From assembly GCA_001025035.1 (NCBI GenBank), contig LCZK01000008.1, forward strand, positions 62,001-126,000: a stretch of 64,000 bases of DNA. The letters are read 5' to 3'. Below, one piece after another: positions 51,781 to 60,915 of this stretch. The stretch's first letter is position 1; the number at the start of each line of letters is the position of its first letter. Source of the DNA: Actinobacteria bacterium IMCC26207. Its GTDB lineage: Bacteria > Actinomycetota > Acidimicrobiia > Acidimicrobiales > Microtrichaceae. The notes under the pieces are model-generated. The model made no database searches. It was given only the letters and a program-made list of their open reading frames with translations, and had not been told where the DNA came from. A program made the position numbers and the translations under genes.

Positions 51781-53159
51781 GCCGACTCATTCGAAGCCTC
51801 GGCAAGCAGTGCCGAATCGCTTGTAAGCAATGCGCCCACATGGGAATCAAGAATCTTGTTGACCCTGTCACGTGCTGCAGAAGCCAAAGCGGGAACAGCA
51901 AAATGATCGAGGACCTCGTCGAAGAAGCCTGCAACTATGAGTCGCTCTGCCACCAACGAGGGCACACCGCGACTTTCAACATAAAAGCGCTGTTCTTCAT
52001 CGACTGGACCAACAGTTGATGCATGGGAGCAATGCACATCGTTGTTTTCAATCTCTAGATTGGGAACCGACTCAGCCCAAGCTGTGTCAGAGAGTTTCAG
52101 GTTGCGATTTGTTTGGTAGGCATTTGACCCACGTGCGTCAGGCTTGATTCGAATCAAGCCCGTGTAGACCGAGTGCGAATTGTCCGCAACGGCGCCCTTG
52201 AACAACAGCTTTGAAGTGGTGTCGGCAGCTTGATGTTCTTGAAAAGTTCGCAAGTCAAGCATCTGATGATCGTCCCCGAAATACGCGCTCGACAAGTTGC
52301 CGCTTGCTCCTCGCCCAACGAGTCGACAGTCCATGCGAAGGCGTGCGTAGCTGCCACCGATGGCAGCCAATGCCGCATCGAGGGTTGCGGCCTGGCCTAC
52401 TTCGGCAAGAAAGGTGCCGACCTGCCAGACCTGAGGTCCAACGTCTTGAAGAGCGCTATGGCTGACGCGTGCAGCGCTGCCCACCACCACTTCGGTCACT
52501 GGAGCAACAACTGCTGGCACATCAGCAGAGAGCGATGCCTCGATAAACGAGAACTGGCTGTTCTCTCCCCCTCGGACCGAGAGCCGAGGAAAGGTAATTG
52601 AGTCAGCCACGTCAACGTAGAACACCACCGCAAGGGGAAGGTCAATCACGAGGTTGCGTGGCACATCAAGGACAACTGGGTCAGCCCCGAACGCATCGTT
52701 ATACGCCCCAAAGAGATCTGGAGCTTCGTGCATCACTGCGCCGAGCGCTGAAGCCGCACCCTCTGCCGTTGCCTCCTCAGGCACGGCACCGAATACCACA
52801 CCCTGCTGACGCAGTTCATCACTGAGCTGTGTTGAAATAATTCGGCCGTTGTAGACCAGGACCGATCCGCCAAGCGGACCCAGTTCCTGCATGAAATCAG
52901 AAACAGCAAGCGGGATCTCGTCAGTTGTACGAGCTGCGTCGGCGTCTCGAGCCGGGATCATCGCAAACTTCTCAAGGTCTAAGTCGCCAATTCGGCTATA
53001 TCGCCATTCCTCTGAATCAGTGCTCGGAAACGCCATCTGCGCAGCATCCTCTGCTGCAGCATGTCGTCGTTCTCTCAACCACGCAGGTCCGTCCAAGGAA
53101 TCGGCAACTGCGCTACTGAAACTGTCTGTACTCAAGTCTGTGCTCACGTTGCTACTCAC
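51777..53159 (-). CDS. sufD: SufD Fe-S scaffold protein
   Basis: 460 residues from GTG 53159. The SufB/SufD beta-helix is recognisable from FYVDVADSITFPRLSVRGGE onward. The end region NDVHCSHASTVGPVDEEQRF and ERLIVAGFFDEVLD matches SufD, with the conserved His of CSHASTVG at the SufB interface. The N-terminal helical part has SEEWRYSRIGDLDLEKF. It works with SufB and SufC in the cytoplasm. An operator-like dyad sits 32 bases upstream. Confidence 0.93.
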   Translation of the reverse strand: MSSNVSTDLSTDSFSSAVADSLDGPAWLRERRHAAAEDAAQMAFPSTDSEEWRYSRIGDLDLEKFAMIPARDADAARTTDEIPLAVSDFMQELGPLGGSVLVYNGRIISTQLSDELRQQGVVFGAVPEEATAEGAASALGAVMHEAPDLFGAYNDAFGADPVVLDVPRNLVIDLPLAVVFYVDVADSITFPRLSVRGGENSQFSFIEASLSADVPAVVAPVTEVVVGSAARVSHSALQDVGPQVWQVGTFLAEVGQAATLDAALAAIGGSYARLRMDCRLVGRGASGNLSSAYFGDDHQMLDLRTFQEHQAADTTSKLLFKGAVADNSHSVYTGLIRIKPDARGSNAYQTNRNLKLSDTAWAESVPNLEIENNDVHCSHASTVGPVDEEQRFYVESRGVPSLVAERLIVAGFFDEVLDHFAVPALASAARDRVNKILDSHVGALLTSDSALLAEASNESA

Positions 53160-53191
53160 GTTGTTCAGGGGGCGAAACGGCTGAGCAGCAA

Positions 53192-53215
53192 TTTACACTA
53201 TCCGCGTAGGAGAAT
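53192..53215. promoter_or_regulatory. SUF operator 2 (upstream of sufD)
   Basis: Half-site GTAGGAGAA (53206-53214) with a weaker partner TTTACACTAT (53192-53201) around spacer CCGC. Eighteen bases are almost identical to the site before sufB. It lies 32 bases before the sufD start, with the strong half-site in the opposite orientation relative to the gene, as expected of a palindromic operator. Confidence 0.65.
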
Positions 53216-53295
53216 TACAGGCGGCGTACGCCTCCTTAGGCAACTCCGCCGGCTCGACCTCAGCCTTTCTGCCTTTCTGCAAGGGTATTTGCGGC

Positions 53296-53667
53296 CTAGT
53301 CCTTACCCTTCTTAAAGAACTTCTTGATCCCGCCGAAACCCCGAGAACCCTTTGACTTCGCCTCCACCTCGGCATCCACCTCGGCCCGAGTCGAATCCAC
53401 CACAGAGTTGATGATGTCCTCGGCCTCGTCGAGTAGTGCTGCGATCGATGGGTCCTCGCCGATTCCTTCTGGCTCGGGGGGAGGCGGTGGAGTGACCAAC
53501 GAGCCGTGGGACCAGTTCACGTCAGCCAAGCGAGGCTGATACGCCGAACAAGGATCTGGGCACCGCCAAGGCGCCTCTGGAGCTAAGTCCAGATCGCACT
53601 TTCTAACGGCATCCCCATTGGGATAGGTGCGGCTTTCAAAGAACTTGCAACCCTCGCGCATCGGCAT
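53296..53667 (-). CDS. Four-cysteine protein upstream of sufD
   Basis: 123 residues. The N-terminal third holds cysteines at 7, 24, 36 and 40 (REGCKFFESRTYPN, then VRKCDLDL and RCPDPCSAY), which could bind zinc or an Fe-S cluster. A Pro-rich linker (PPPPPEPEG) leads to an acidic helix (IAALLDEAEDIINSVVDSTR) and a basic tail (FFKKGKD). There is no signal peptide. It lies 136 bases before sufD on the same strand, with SUF operator 2 in between. The family is not known to me beyond actinobacterial conservation. It is a candidate SUF accessory factor. Confidence 0.7.
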   Translation of the reverse strand: MPMREGCKFFESRTYPNGDAVRKCDLDLAPEAPWRCPDPCSAYQPRLADVNWSHGSLVTPPPPPEPEGIGEDPSIAALLDEAEDIINSVVDSTRAEVDAEVEAKSKGSRGFGGIKKFFKKGKD

Positions 53668-53766
53668 GTTTACAGTTTGGCAGATAGGCAGCGCAGGTAG
53701 ATTTACCTAGGGTTTTGTTGCACTCTGAGGCTTAATCCACGGCCGAGATCTGCCGATACTGCCTCC

Positions 53767-54678
53767 ATGACGATTGCTCATCCAGACCTCCAAACATCGG
53801 TAGCACGAGCACGTCTCGATTCCGAAGGCCATGTGATCTCGGCCAACCAATCCTTCGCAGCGATGTTCAATTCTGACGTCGATGGGGTCCTCGGGACTCA
53901 CGTGATCACGCTCTGCGCCCCACAGGACTCAGCAGCGGTTCTCTCTGGCTTTGTTCGCGTAGTCGGCAAAGCGGCAGAGTCAGCGTCAATAGATCTTGAT
54001 CCCAAGCTCGCTCGAGGTGACCAACCAAAGCTGCGGCTTGATTTTACGTTGGTTCACTCCATCATTCCCGGGGTTGCAGACACCATTGAGTGCACTGCAA
54101 GCGATGGCCGGGAACAGACCCGTGCGGAACGCCGAAGACGACACAGCCTGATGCAACAGACTCGACAGGAGACCCAGGACATCGAGTCTGGTCTGCCGAC
54201 ACGGCGGGGCTGCGAGGTACTCCTCGGATCGGCAGTTCGACACTCGGCTAGCACCGGTTCCCCCGTCTCTCTTCTGCGCTGCGACATTGACGGCATCAGC
54301 GAGATTGCGGAGACGCACGGATCAGCCGCGGGCCATGAAGCGATCAACACGTATCTTGATCGATTCGCTCAGCGACTCCGCAACAGCGACAGCATTTGCC
54401 TAGCTAGCGGCGACACCTTTTTAGTGGTCGCCGAGGATCTCGGCGATGAACAAGACGCTGCGGGCGTTGCCTACCGCTTGTTGTCTGCCGCGGTGGAACC
54501 TGTGCAGGTGGCGGGTGAGGACAGAACCTTTCCCATGACGATTGGCATTGCAGTTGGAGACGGAACAGTGACGCCCGCGCAAATGTTTGAGGCGGCGCCA
54601 CTCGCCTTGGAGCGGGCGCGAGTTGACGGTGTCGGCGGATTCCGAATCATCGACCTGCGCCAGTCACTGGCCACCTGA
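53767..54678 (+). CDS. PAS-GGDEF protein with degenerate active site
   Basis: 303 residues. A PAS-like N-terminus (about 10-115) leads to a GGDEF-type domain (about 140-300). The signature loop reads ASGDTF in place of GGDEF, so cyclase activity is not expected. There is no membrane segment. It lies between the four-cysteine protein and sufB, on the opposite strand to both. It could bind a nucleotide or act through protein contacts. Confidence 0.82.
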   Translation: MTIAHPDLQTSVARARLDSEGHVISANQSFAAMFNSDVDGVLGTHVITLCAPQDSAAVLSGFVRVVGKAAESASIDLDPKLARGDQPKLRLDFTLVHSIIPGVADTIECTASDGREQTRAERRRRHSLMQQTRQETQDIESGLPTRRGCEVLLGSAVRHSASTGSPVSLLRCDIDGISEIAETHGSAAGHEAINTYLDRFAQRLRNSDSICLASGDTFLVVAEDLGDEQDAAGVAYRLLSAAVEPVQVAGEDRTFPMTIGIAVGDGTVTPAQMFEAAPLALERARVDGVGGFRIIDLRQSLAT

Positions 54679-54707
54679 CCCAAAGCCAGAGCGGCCGGCA
54701 AACTCCT

Positions 54708-56102
54708 CTAGCCGACCGAACCTTCCATTTGGAGTTCGATCAGACGGGACCACTCCACTGCGTACTCCATGGGCAAAGTCCTAGTGACAGGTTCGATAAA
54801 CCCGTTTACTACCATCGACATGGCTTGCTCTTCTGATAGGCCACGGCTCATCAGGTAGAAGAGTTGCTCGTCAGCCACCTTCGACACGGTGGCCTCGTGG
54901 CCAATGATCGCGTCCTGGGCGCCAATCTCCATATACGGGTAGGTATCGCTAACCGACTCCTCATCAAGGATGAGCGCGTCACACTGCACATGTGACTTGC
55001 AGCCGTATGCGCCTTCTTCGACGCGAACCAAGCCCCGGTAAGAGGTTTGCCCGCCGTCCTTCGAGATGGACTTGGACACAATCTTCGAGGTGGTCTCTGG
55101 CGCAGCGTGCACCATCTTCGCCCCAGCATCTTGATGCTGACCAGCACCGGCGTAGGCAACAGAGAGCACTTCACCCGATGCCTTCGGGCCAACCATGACC
55201 ACTCCGGGGTACTTCATGGTCAGGCGTGAACCGATGTTGCCATCGATCCATTCCATATGCCCTTCGGCCTCGACCACGGCGCGCTTGGTCACAAGGTTGA
55301 AGACGTTGTTCGACCAGTTCTGAATGGTTGTGTAGGTCACGCGAGCACTTGGCTTCACAATGATTTCAACCACTGCAGAGTGCAGGGAATCAGAGGTGTA
55401 CGTAGGTGCAGAACACCCTTCGATGTAGTGAACCTTCGAGCCCTCATCAGCGATAATGAGGGTGCGTTCGAACTGGCCCATGTTCTCTGCGTTGATTCTG
55501 AAGTAGGCCTGCAGGGGCATCTCAACCTCAACACCTGGCGGAACGTAAATGAACGAACCACCCGACCAGACTGCCGAGTTGAGTGCCGAGAACTTGTTGT
55601 CATTACGCGGAATGACTGTTCCGAAATACTGCTTCACAATCTCTGGATACTCGCGAAGCGCAGTATCCATATCGCAAAAGATCACACCCTGCTGTTCGAG
55701 GTCTTCACGGTTGCGGTGAAACACCACCTCTGACTCGTACTGGGCAGTAACTCCGGCCAAGTACTTTCGCTCAGCCTCTGGGATGCCCAACTTCTCGTAC
55801 GTGTTCTTGATGGCATCGGGAAGGTCGTCCCAATCACTGACCTGCTCGCTCGTGGGCTTGATGTAGTAGTAGATGTCGTCGAAGTAGATCTCTGACATGT
55901 CACCACCCCAAGATGGCATCGGGCGCTTCAAGAAATACTTGTAGGCCTTGAGGCGAAACTGCAGCATCCAATCCGGCTCGCCCTTCATCCAAGACATTTC
56001 ACGGATGATGTCTTCGTTCAAGCCACGCTTTGGCTTGAAGACATAATCTTCGGCGTCGCTCCATCCGAGCGAGTACTTCGAAAGGTCAAGATCTATTGAC
56101 AT
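54708..56102 (-). CDS. sufB: SufB Fe-S scaffold protein
   Basis: 464 residues. [20 protein letters not shown] carries the conserved Cys near the SufB active region, and [20 protein letters not shown] matches the SufB-specific end with its Glu. [20 protein letters not shown] and [17 protein letters not shown] are other family blocks. SufB accepts sulfur from SufU/SufS and holds the nascent cluster. It is separated from sufD by the four-cysteine gene and a plus-strand GGDEF gene. A SUF operator lies 28 bases upstream. Confidence 0.97.
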   Translation of the reverse strand: MSIDLDLSKYSLGWSDAEDYVFKPKRGLNEDIIREMSWMKGEPDWMLQFRLKAYKYFLKRPMPSWGGDMSEIYFDDIYYYIKPTSEQVSDWDDLPDAIKNTYEKLGIPEAERKYLAGVTAQYESEVVFHRNREDLEQQGVIFCDMDTALREYPEIVKQYFGTVIPRNDNKFSALNSAVWSGGSFIYVPPGVEVEMPLQAYFRINAENMGQFERTLIIADEGSKVHYIEGCSAPTYTSDSLHSAVVEIIVKPSARVTYTTIQNWSNNVFNLVTKRAVVEAEGHMEWIDGNIGSRLTMKYPGVVMVGPKASGEVLSVAYAGAGQHQDAGAKMVHAAPETTSKIVSKSISKDGGQTSYRGLVRVEEGAYGCKSHVQCDALILDEESVSDTYPYMEIGAQDAIIGHEATVSKVADEQLFYLMSRGLSEEQAMSMVVNGFIEPVTRTLPMEYAVEWSRLIELQMEGSVG

Positions 56103-56129
56103 ACAGGGCCTCCAACGGGCGGGGGATAA

Positions 56130-56153
56130 TTTCTCCTACGTGGATAGTAACAA
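56130..56153. promoter_or_regulatory. SUF operator 3 (upstream of sufB)
   Basis: On the minus strand GTAGGAGAAA (plus-strand 56130-56139) is preceded by spacer CCAC and a weaker partner half. The 18 bases around it are nearly identical to the sufD site and share the half-site with sufC1. It is centred about 40 bases upstream of the sufB start. Confidence 0.7.
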
Positions 56154-56377
56154 CTCCAGCCACTGATTGACACGGCGGATCCCGTGAATATCGTCTCATG
56201 GCCCCAAAGGCCCCAAATACGCCAAGGTTAAGTAGCCCCAACTCCAGGTAGCACCAACTCTAAGTTTTAGATTGACCTAGGTTCTGCGTATCTACTGAGC
56301 CGAAGCGGGCATAACGACCCCGATCAATCCCGTCATTGCGAGCCACCTGCTGCCTCGCACGAACCAAAGGATCTCCT

Positions 56378-57316
56378 ATGCCTGACCCCAGCCTTCTTGA
56401 CCCGGCGCTCAAAGCCCTACTCGACAGCATGGCCGAGTCGGGCGCTGCCCCAGTCGAATCGCTTTCCGTGCAAGAAGCTCGCGAGTTCAACGAGATGTTC
56501 ACTGCCTTAGGCGGGGAGGCTGAAGATGTCTCGGCTGTAGAAGATCTACAGATCGAAGGAGTCCCCTGTCGGCTGTACCGACCCCTGGGTTCCTCCCCCG
56601 AGCAACCAAGCGAGCTACTGCCAGTTTTGGTTTGGTTTCATGGAGGAGGTTGGGTTCTCGGGACTCTCGACTCCACAGATTTAACTGCTCGCAGCCTTGC
56701 AAACCGCTCGCAGCATCTGGTTGTGGTTGTGGACTACCGCCTTGCACCCGAGAGCCAATTCCCAGCAGCCGTTGATGATTGTTGGTCCGTAACCTCCTGG
56801 CTTGCCAATGGTGGTGCCGAGACACTCGGAGGCAACGCTGCACAAGTGTCAGTTGGTGGCGATTCAGCGGGTGGCAACTTGGCTGCAGTAGTGAGCATTC
56901 TGAGTCGTGACGCAGCCCTTGCACTACGTCGACAAATTCTTGTGTACCCGGTCACTGATGTTGCCAACGAGTCTGCTTCCTATGTCGAAAACGGAACGGG
57001 CCACCTCTTGACTACAGACACCATGCGTTGGTTTATTCAGAGCTACACCTCTCCTGATCAGCGATCAGACTGGCGCGCTTCGCCACTGCTTGCCGAGAAC
57101 CTGTCAGGTGTTGCACCGGCCTACGTACTCACGGCGGGGTTCGATCCGCTACGAGATGAGGGCCGGGCCTACGCAGACCGACTCCTCGATGCTGGGGTCT
57201 CGGTGACTCAGCAGGAGTTTCCAACTGCCATTCATGCCTTCTTAAACCTCGGCGGAGTTACGCCTCTCGCCGCCGAGGCCATCGATGCAATCGCGGCTGC
57301 CCTGCAGACCGCCTAG
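56378..57316 (+). CDS. Alpha/beta hydrolase, HSL-type esterase
   Basis: 312 residues from ATG 56378 with AAAGGA upstream. WFHGGGWVLGTLDSTD is the HGGG oxyanion motif and VSVGGDSAGGNLAA the nucleophile GDSAG of the hormone-sensitive lipase group. The Asp in AGFDPLRDEG and the His in TAIHAFL complete the triad. It likely hydrolyses short acyl esters in the cytoplasm. It stands alone between sufB and a convergent sulfatase. Confidence 0.92.
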   Translation: MPDPSLLDPALKALLDSMAESGAAPVESLSVQEAREFNEMFTALGGEAEDVSAVEDLQIEGVPCRLYRPLGSSPEQPSELLPVLVWFHGGGWVLGTLDSTDLTARSLANRSQHLVVVVDYRLAPESQFPAAVDDCWSVTSWLANGGAETLGGNAAQVSVGGDSAGGNLAAVVSILSRDAALALRRQILVYPVTDVANESASYVENGTGHLLTTDTMRWFIQSYTSPDQRSDWRASPLLAENLSGVAPAYVLTAGFDPLRDEGRAYADRLLDAGVSVTQQEFPTAIHAFLNLGGVTPLAAEAIDAIAAALQTA

Positions 57317-57352
57317 CGCCTTGTCACGCTCTTAAGTCACAAAAACAGTGAG

Positions 57353-58822
57353 TTACTCGTAGATCCACTTATGAAACCATGGGTCCGAAGTTTCAATCTG
57401 GAAGTTCTGGACCAGGGTCACAAACTCGGCAATCTGTTCGGCCTGCTCAGGCACGTCGGCAAGGTTGTTCAGCTCAAGGGGGTCGGCTTCTAGGTCATAG
57501 AGTTCGAACCGCGGACGATGTAGATAGGTGTCCACCTCTCGTAGACCAAGCGTGCCGGTCTCTCGAAGAGTGGCCTGCCAACTCGCTGACATGTGAATGT
57601 CTGAGGCTGTGGGAAAGTCAAGCTTCCATGCGATGTTGTAAATGAACTTCCAGCGATGGGTTCGAACAACTCGCATCGGGTAGTAGTTGGTGACCTGATG
57701 AAAGCAGTGTGAGGCAAACACATGATCTCTACCTGGGGATTCTGGATGCTCCAGTAACGGCCGCAGGCTTTCTCCGAACATCGCTGCGCCAAGTTCGCCA
57801 GCCCCCGCAAGGTCGAGCACTGTCGGCGCGAGATCGGCCCAACTCACCAGGGCCTCGCAGCTCACACCCGAACTCCGCCCCGAGCTGTTCGACTCAGGAC
57901 TGTCCGACACAGGGCTGCTCGACTCAGGGCTGCTGCCGGCACTGCTAGTTGGTGAATCGCTTCTGTCAGCAGCTGGGATTGTGCTGACAATCAAGGGAAG
58001 TTGCATGCCGGGGTCATACAGAGTCGTCTTAGCAACAGGGAATGCTCCCCCGTTATCTGAGAGATACAAGATGACCGTGTCTCTGTCCGACCCAGCGCTC
58101 GCAATCAAGTCGATCAGTCGGCCCACGCCACGATCGAGTCGAGCGATTGACTGGTAGTACTCGGCAATCTCGGCACGCACCTCGGGAAGGTCTGCTAGCC
58201 ACGGAGGAACAATCACCTCTTCGGGATCAAAGGGTGTTTCCTCATCTCCGGGAAATGGCGTCCGGGGATTGCCAAAGTCATCGGGCCGAAGCGGGTGGTC
58301 CGCACGCTCCCAGTTTCTATGCGGGTCATGCGAACACCAATAGAGAAAGTACGGGGATTCACCTTGAACAAACTCTTCACAACGCCCAGCAAGCCAAAGG
58401 TCATCTCGCTGCCGCAAAATGTCTTCATCTGTACCCCACTCAGGCGGGTCGAAGTCGAATGGAAACAGCGCCTCAGGCTGATAGTGCTTTTTCCCCATCC
58501 GGCCCGTCCGATAACCAGCCTGCTTCATCAGCTTCGGCAATGTCGTGACGTGGCTCGACATAGAGAAATTGTGCGGGTCATGAATCAGACCGAACGTCCT
58601 ATTGGTGTGGTTGTGCAATCCGCTCAGGATGACCGAGCGGCTCGCTGAACACGAGGCCGTAGTGCAGAAAGCGTTGTCAAAGCGCACGCCTGAGGCAGCG
58701 AGAGAATCAATGTTCGGCGTGGACACAACTGGGTTTCCGTAGCATCCGACTGCTTCGCGGCCGTGATCATCTGCCACGATCATCACAATGTTGGGCTGCT
58801 TCGAACTAACTGCTTCGGTCAT
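57353..58822 (-). CDS. Sulfatase with Ser-rich insertion
   Basis: 489 residues. The formylglycine signature TTASCSASRSVILSGLH (C-x-A-x-R) is intact and early metal ligands are in IVADDHGREAVGC. YLSDNGG and HVFASHCFHQV are later active-site motifs. A Ser/Pro/Glu-rich loop of about 35 residues (around 298-335, partly encoded by imperfect DNA repeats near 57890-57940) interrupts the segment before SWADLAPTVLDLAG. No signal peptide is seen, so it is probably cytoplasmic. The substrate could be any sulfate ester; an activating enzyme is not in this window. Confidence 0.92.
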   Translation of the reverse strand: MTEAVSSKQPNIVMIVADDHGREAVGCYGNPVVSTPNIDSLAASGVRFDNAFCTTASCSASRSVILSGLHNHTNRTFGLIHDPHNFSMSSHVTTLPKLMKQAGYRTGRMGKKHYQPEALFPFDFDPPEWGTDEDILRQRDDLWLAGRCEEFVQGESPYFLYWCSHDPHRNWERADHPLRPDDFGNPRTPFPGDEETPFDPEEVIVPPWLADLPEVRAEIAEYYQSIARLDRGVGRLIDLIASAGSDRDTVILYLSDNGGAFPVAKTTLYDPGMQLPLIVSTIPAADRSDSPTSSAGSSPESSSPVSDSPESNSSGRSSGVSCEALVSWADLAPTVLDLAGAGELGAAMFGESLRPLLEHPESPGRDHVFASHCFHQVTNYYPMRVVRTHRWKFIYNIAWKLDFPTASDIHMSASWQATLRETGTLGLREVDTYLHRPRFELYDLEADPLELNNLADVPEQAEQIAEFVTLVQNFQIETSDPWFHKWIYE

Positions 58823-58948
58823 GGGGTCACTCTAGGTGCTGACGCTCGAACAGAGCCGAGACAGAATAGGGATGACTCCACTGCCAACAGAACCGCCACT
58901 TTTGCCAGCCGCTTCAGAGTGTTGCCGGCAGCCGTGTTCGGGTCTGTT

Positions 58949-58966
58949 CTAACCTAATTAGGTGAG
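58949..58966. promoter_or_regulatory. Iron-box-like palindrome at the start of the DUF2752 gene
   Basis: CTAACCTAA (58949-58957) and TTAGGTGAG (58958-58966) form an 18-base palindrome with one mismatched pair, overlapping the GTG start at 58962. The halves are the same as the two arms of the DtxR/IdeR iron box but arranged back to back. This geometry is unusual, so the regulator is uncertain. Confidence 0.4.
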
Positions 58967-59483
58967 CCCTCGATTGGATCAGACGGATCAGCAACTCCCC
59001 CGTGATTCCAACAAGTTCCCCGGCTCCTCCGACCCGGCCGCAGACGCCGAAATTCTGCCCGACTCGACTACTCAGCCTGTCTGGCGAACCCCGCTGATCG
59101 CTGGTGTTGCAGCAGCATGTGGATGTGTAGCTATTGCTGTGGTCAACCCAACAGATACGGGTGTTCCCATCTGCTGGTCGCGAGCAGTCTTTGGCATTGA
59201 TTGCCCACTCTGCGGCGGACTGCGGGCCACGAACTCACTCATGAGGGGCAGATTCCTCGAAGCTGCTGATCACAACGTGTTGGTTGCCATCGCCTTGCCG
59301 ATTGTGGCTGTCATCTGGGTGATCTGGGTGGCGATGGCGATCGCTGGCAGACCATTTCGAATCCCAAGGCCGCCAACCTGGCTGATCGCAGTGCTGGCAG
59401 TCCTCGTGGCTTCATTTACCGTGCTGCGAAATACCGGAGGACCTGCTTGGGTGGACTGGCTCGCCTCGGGCACCTACCGCTAA
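58962..59483 (+). CDS. DUF2752 membrane protein
   Basis: 173 residues from GTG 58962. After a 40-residue polar N-terminus come three hydrophobic segments (about 45-62, 103-125, 140-156). The family motif is GIDCPLCGGLRATNSLMRG (CPxCG). It is a cytoplasmic-membrane protein of unknown function, common in Actinobacteria and Bacteroidetes. The Cys pair may bind metal. The start codon lies inside an iron-box-like palindrome. Confidence 0.85.
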   Translation: MSPRLDQTDQQLPRDSNKFPGSSDPAADAEILPDSTTQPVWRTPLIAGVAAACGCVAIAVVNPTDTGVPICWSRAVFGIDCPLCGGLRATNSLMRGRFLEAADHNVLVAIALPIVAVIWVIWVAMAIAGRPFRIPRPPTWLIAVLAVLVASFTVLRNTGGPAWVDWLASGTYR

Positions 59484-59534
59484 ATCTGTCGCTATTGAGC
59501 CTGAAACACCTAGACCGATCGCTATTGGCGCCGG

Positions 59535-60218
59535 TTAGCTACGGTTTCCGTCGCTTACCGGCGCCAATAATGTTGTTGGCTCGGGGACTGTCGGCTCGGG
59601 GACCGTGGGTACTGGGGACTGGGACTCGGGGATGGTGGGTGCTGCGGCCGGGGCCTCGGGCGCGCTTGCTGCGGGGACGGTTGACTCAGGGACGGTTGAC
59701 TCAGGGATGGTTGCAATGTTGGTTCCGGTTCCGGTGATCGAAGCTGACACTTGAACGCTCTCCACGGGGAACACCATGATTCCCTCACCCGAAACCGTGG
59801 TCTGATCGCCGACTTGCACGGCTTGGCCCAACACAGCTGACCATTTCACTAACCCGGTAGCAGCATCTTCAACTCCCACGATGCTCAGGGCTGCCCCACC
59901 CGTCATGACCAACATGCCAACGGCAACTCGTCCAGAATGCCCATCGGCATAGGTCACTGAAGACAGTGCGACCTGGGCGCGACCCTCAGTATTGGAGTAC
60001 TCAAAGAACGAGTCACTCGTCAGGCATCCACCCTCAACCGCCCAAGATCCTCCGGGAAGCGAAGCGGCAGCCACGGCGGTGCTCACGCTTCCAACACAAG
60101 TCTGAGCAGAGGCAACTGGAGCGAAGACAAGAGAGCCCAAGACAAGAACCATCGCAGCAATAATCGCTCCTACAGATACAAGCGGAATGGCTCTCGTTCT
60201 GCTGGCTCGGTCGGTCAC
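59535..60218 (-). CDS. Exported protein with Pro/Ser/Thr-rich tail
   Basis: 227 residues from GTG 60218. A signal peptide (about 12-38, cleaved at SAQ) is followed by a beta-rich domain of about 125 residues with two Cys (QTCVGSV and EGGCLTSD) that may form a disulfide. From about residue 163 the tail is repetitive: PESTVP and PEPTVP units, partly encoded by 15-base repeats near 59685-59715. It would be secreted or wall-associated through the tail. No known family is recognised. Confidence 0.7.
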   Translation of the reverse strand: MTDRASRTRAIPLVSVGAIIAAMVLVLGSLVFAPVASAQTCVGSVSTAVAAASLPGGSWAVEGGCLTSDSFFEYSNTEGRAQVALSSVTYADGHSGRVAVGMLVMTGGAALSIVGVEDAATGLVKWSAVLGQAVQVGDQTTVSGEGIMVFPVESVQVSASITGTGTNIATIPESTVPESTVPAASAPEAPAAAPTIPESQSPVPTVPEPTVPEPTTLLAPVSDGNRS

Positions 60219-60385
60219 TGCTGCTGTCTCGCTTTCAAGAAAATGCCTAAGTAGCGCAAGGTGATTCTATTCTGCCCGAGCAAAAACCGGTCGGGAAGAG
60301 AAGAACTACCCACTCAGCCCTAGATGGCCCGCCACCTGTGAGTTCTGCCAGCACCTCGGCACTGTCTAGAACCTGTTCAGGTGGT

Positions 60386-60904
60386 TCAATCCAAGCGACG
60401 AAGGCGCTTGCGATAACGCTCGGCCCGCTTCACATAGGACTCAATCCCTAGATCAAAGTGTCCGGGAAACACAGCGTTTTCTTTGACCACAGCAGGCACG
60501 CCCAAAGCCATGGCCAGAGCCGGCACAACCTGATTGTTGCGAACAAATGCTCCGCCGCCGACCACAGCCTCAACGCCGATTTTAGCGTTGTGCAGCACAA
60601 TCGAACCAGAGCCGATCAGCGCCTTGTCCTCGACAATGCAGCCCTCGAGATGCGCCAAGTGGCCGATGGTGACCTCGTTGCCGACGGTTGTGGGAAACAC
60701 CGCCGTTGTGTGCAGGACTGCCCCGTCCTGAACTGAACAACGCTCGCCGATAAAAATAAACCCGTCATCGCCGCGTAAGACAGCAGCGGGCCAGACCGAG
60801 GTATACGCGCCAATTACAACGCTCCCAATGACGACGGCATCTGGGTGTATGTAGGCCTCTGGGTGGATTTCGGGTACTTGGTCGCCGAGCGCATAAATAG
60901 CCAT
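60386..60904 (-). CDS. Gamma-class carbonic anhydrase family protein
   Basis: 172 residues forming a left-handed beta-helix of hexapeptides (PDAVVIGSVVIGAYTSVWP). The metal-site His residues are in AVLHTTAVFP, TIGHLAHLEG and the next turn. It belongs to the CaiE/PaaY/YrdA group and may hydrate CO2 or act on a CoA thioester. It is last in an operon after a flavin reductase, 11 bases away. Confidence 0.9.
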   Translation of the reverse strand: MAIYALGDQVPEIHPEAYIHPDAVVIGSVVIGAYTSVWPAAVLRGDDGFIFIGERCSVQDGAVLHTTAVFPTTVGNEVTIGHLAHLEGCIVEDKALIGSGSIVLHNAKIGVEAVVGGGAFVRNNQVVPALAMALGVPAVVKENAVFPGHFDLGIESYVKRAERYRKRLRRLD

Positions 60905-60915
60905 GGATGCCGAAG

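Noticed and set aside
56228-56262. Imperfect 15-base repeat in the sufB/esterase gap
   Set aside because: Only two weak copies and no link to a gene end or promoter.
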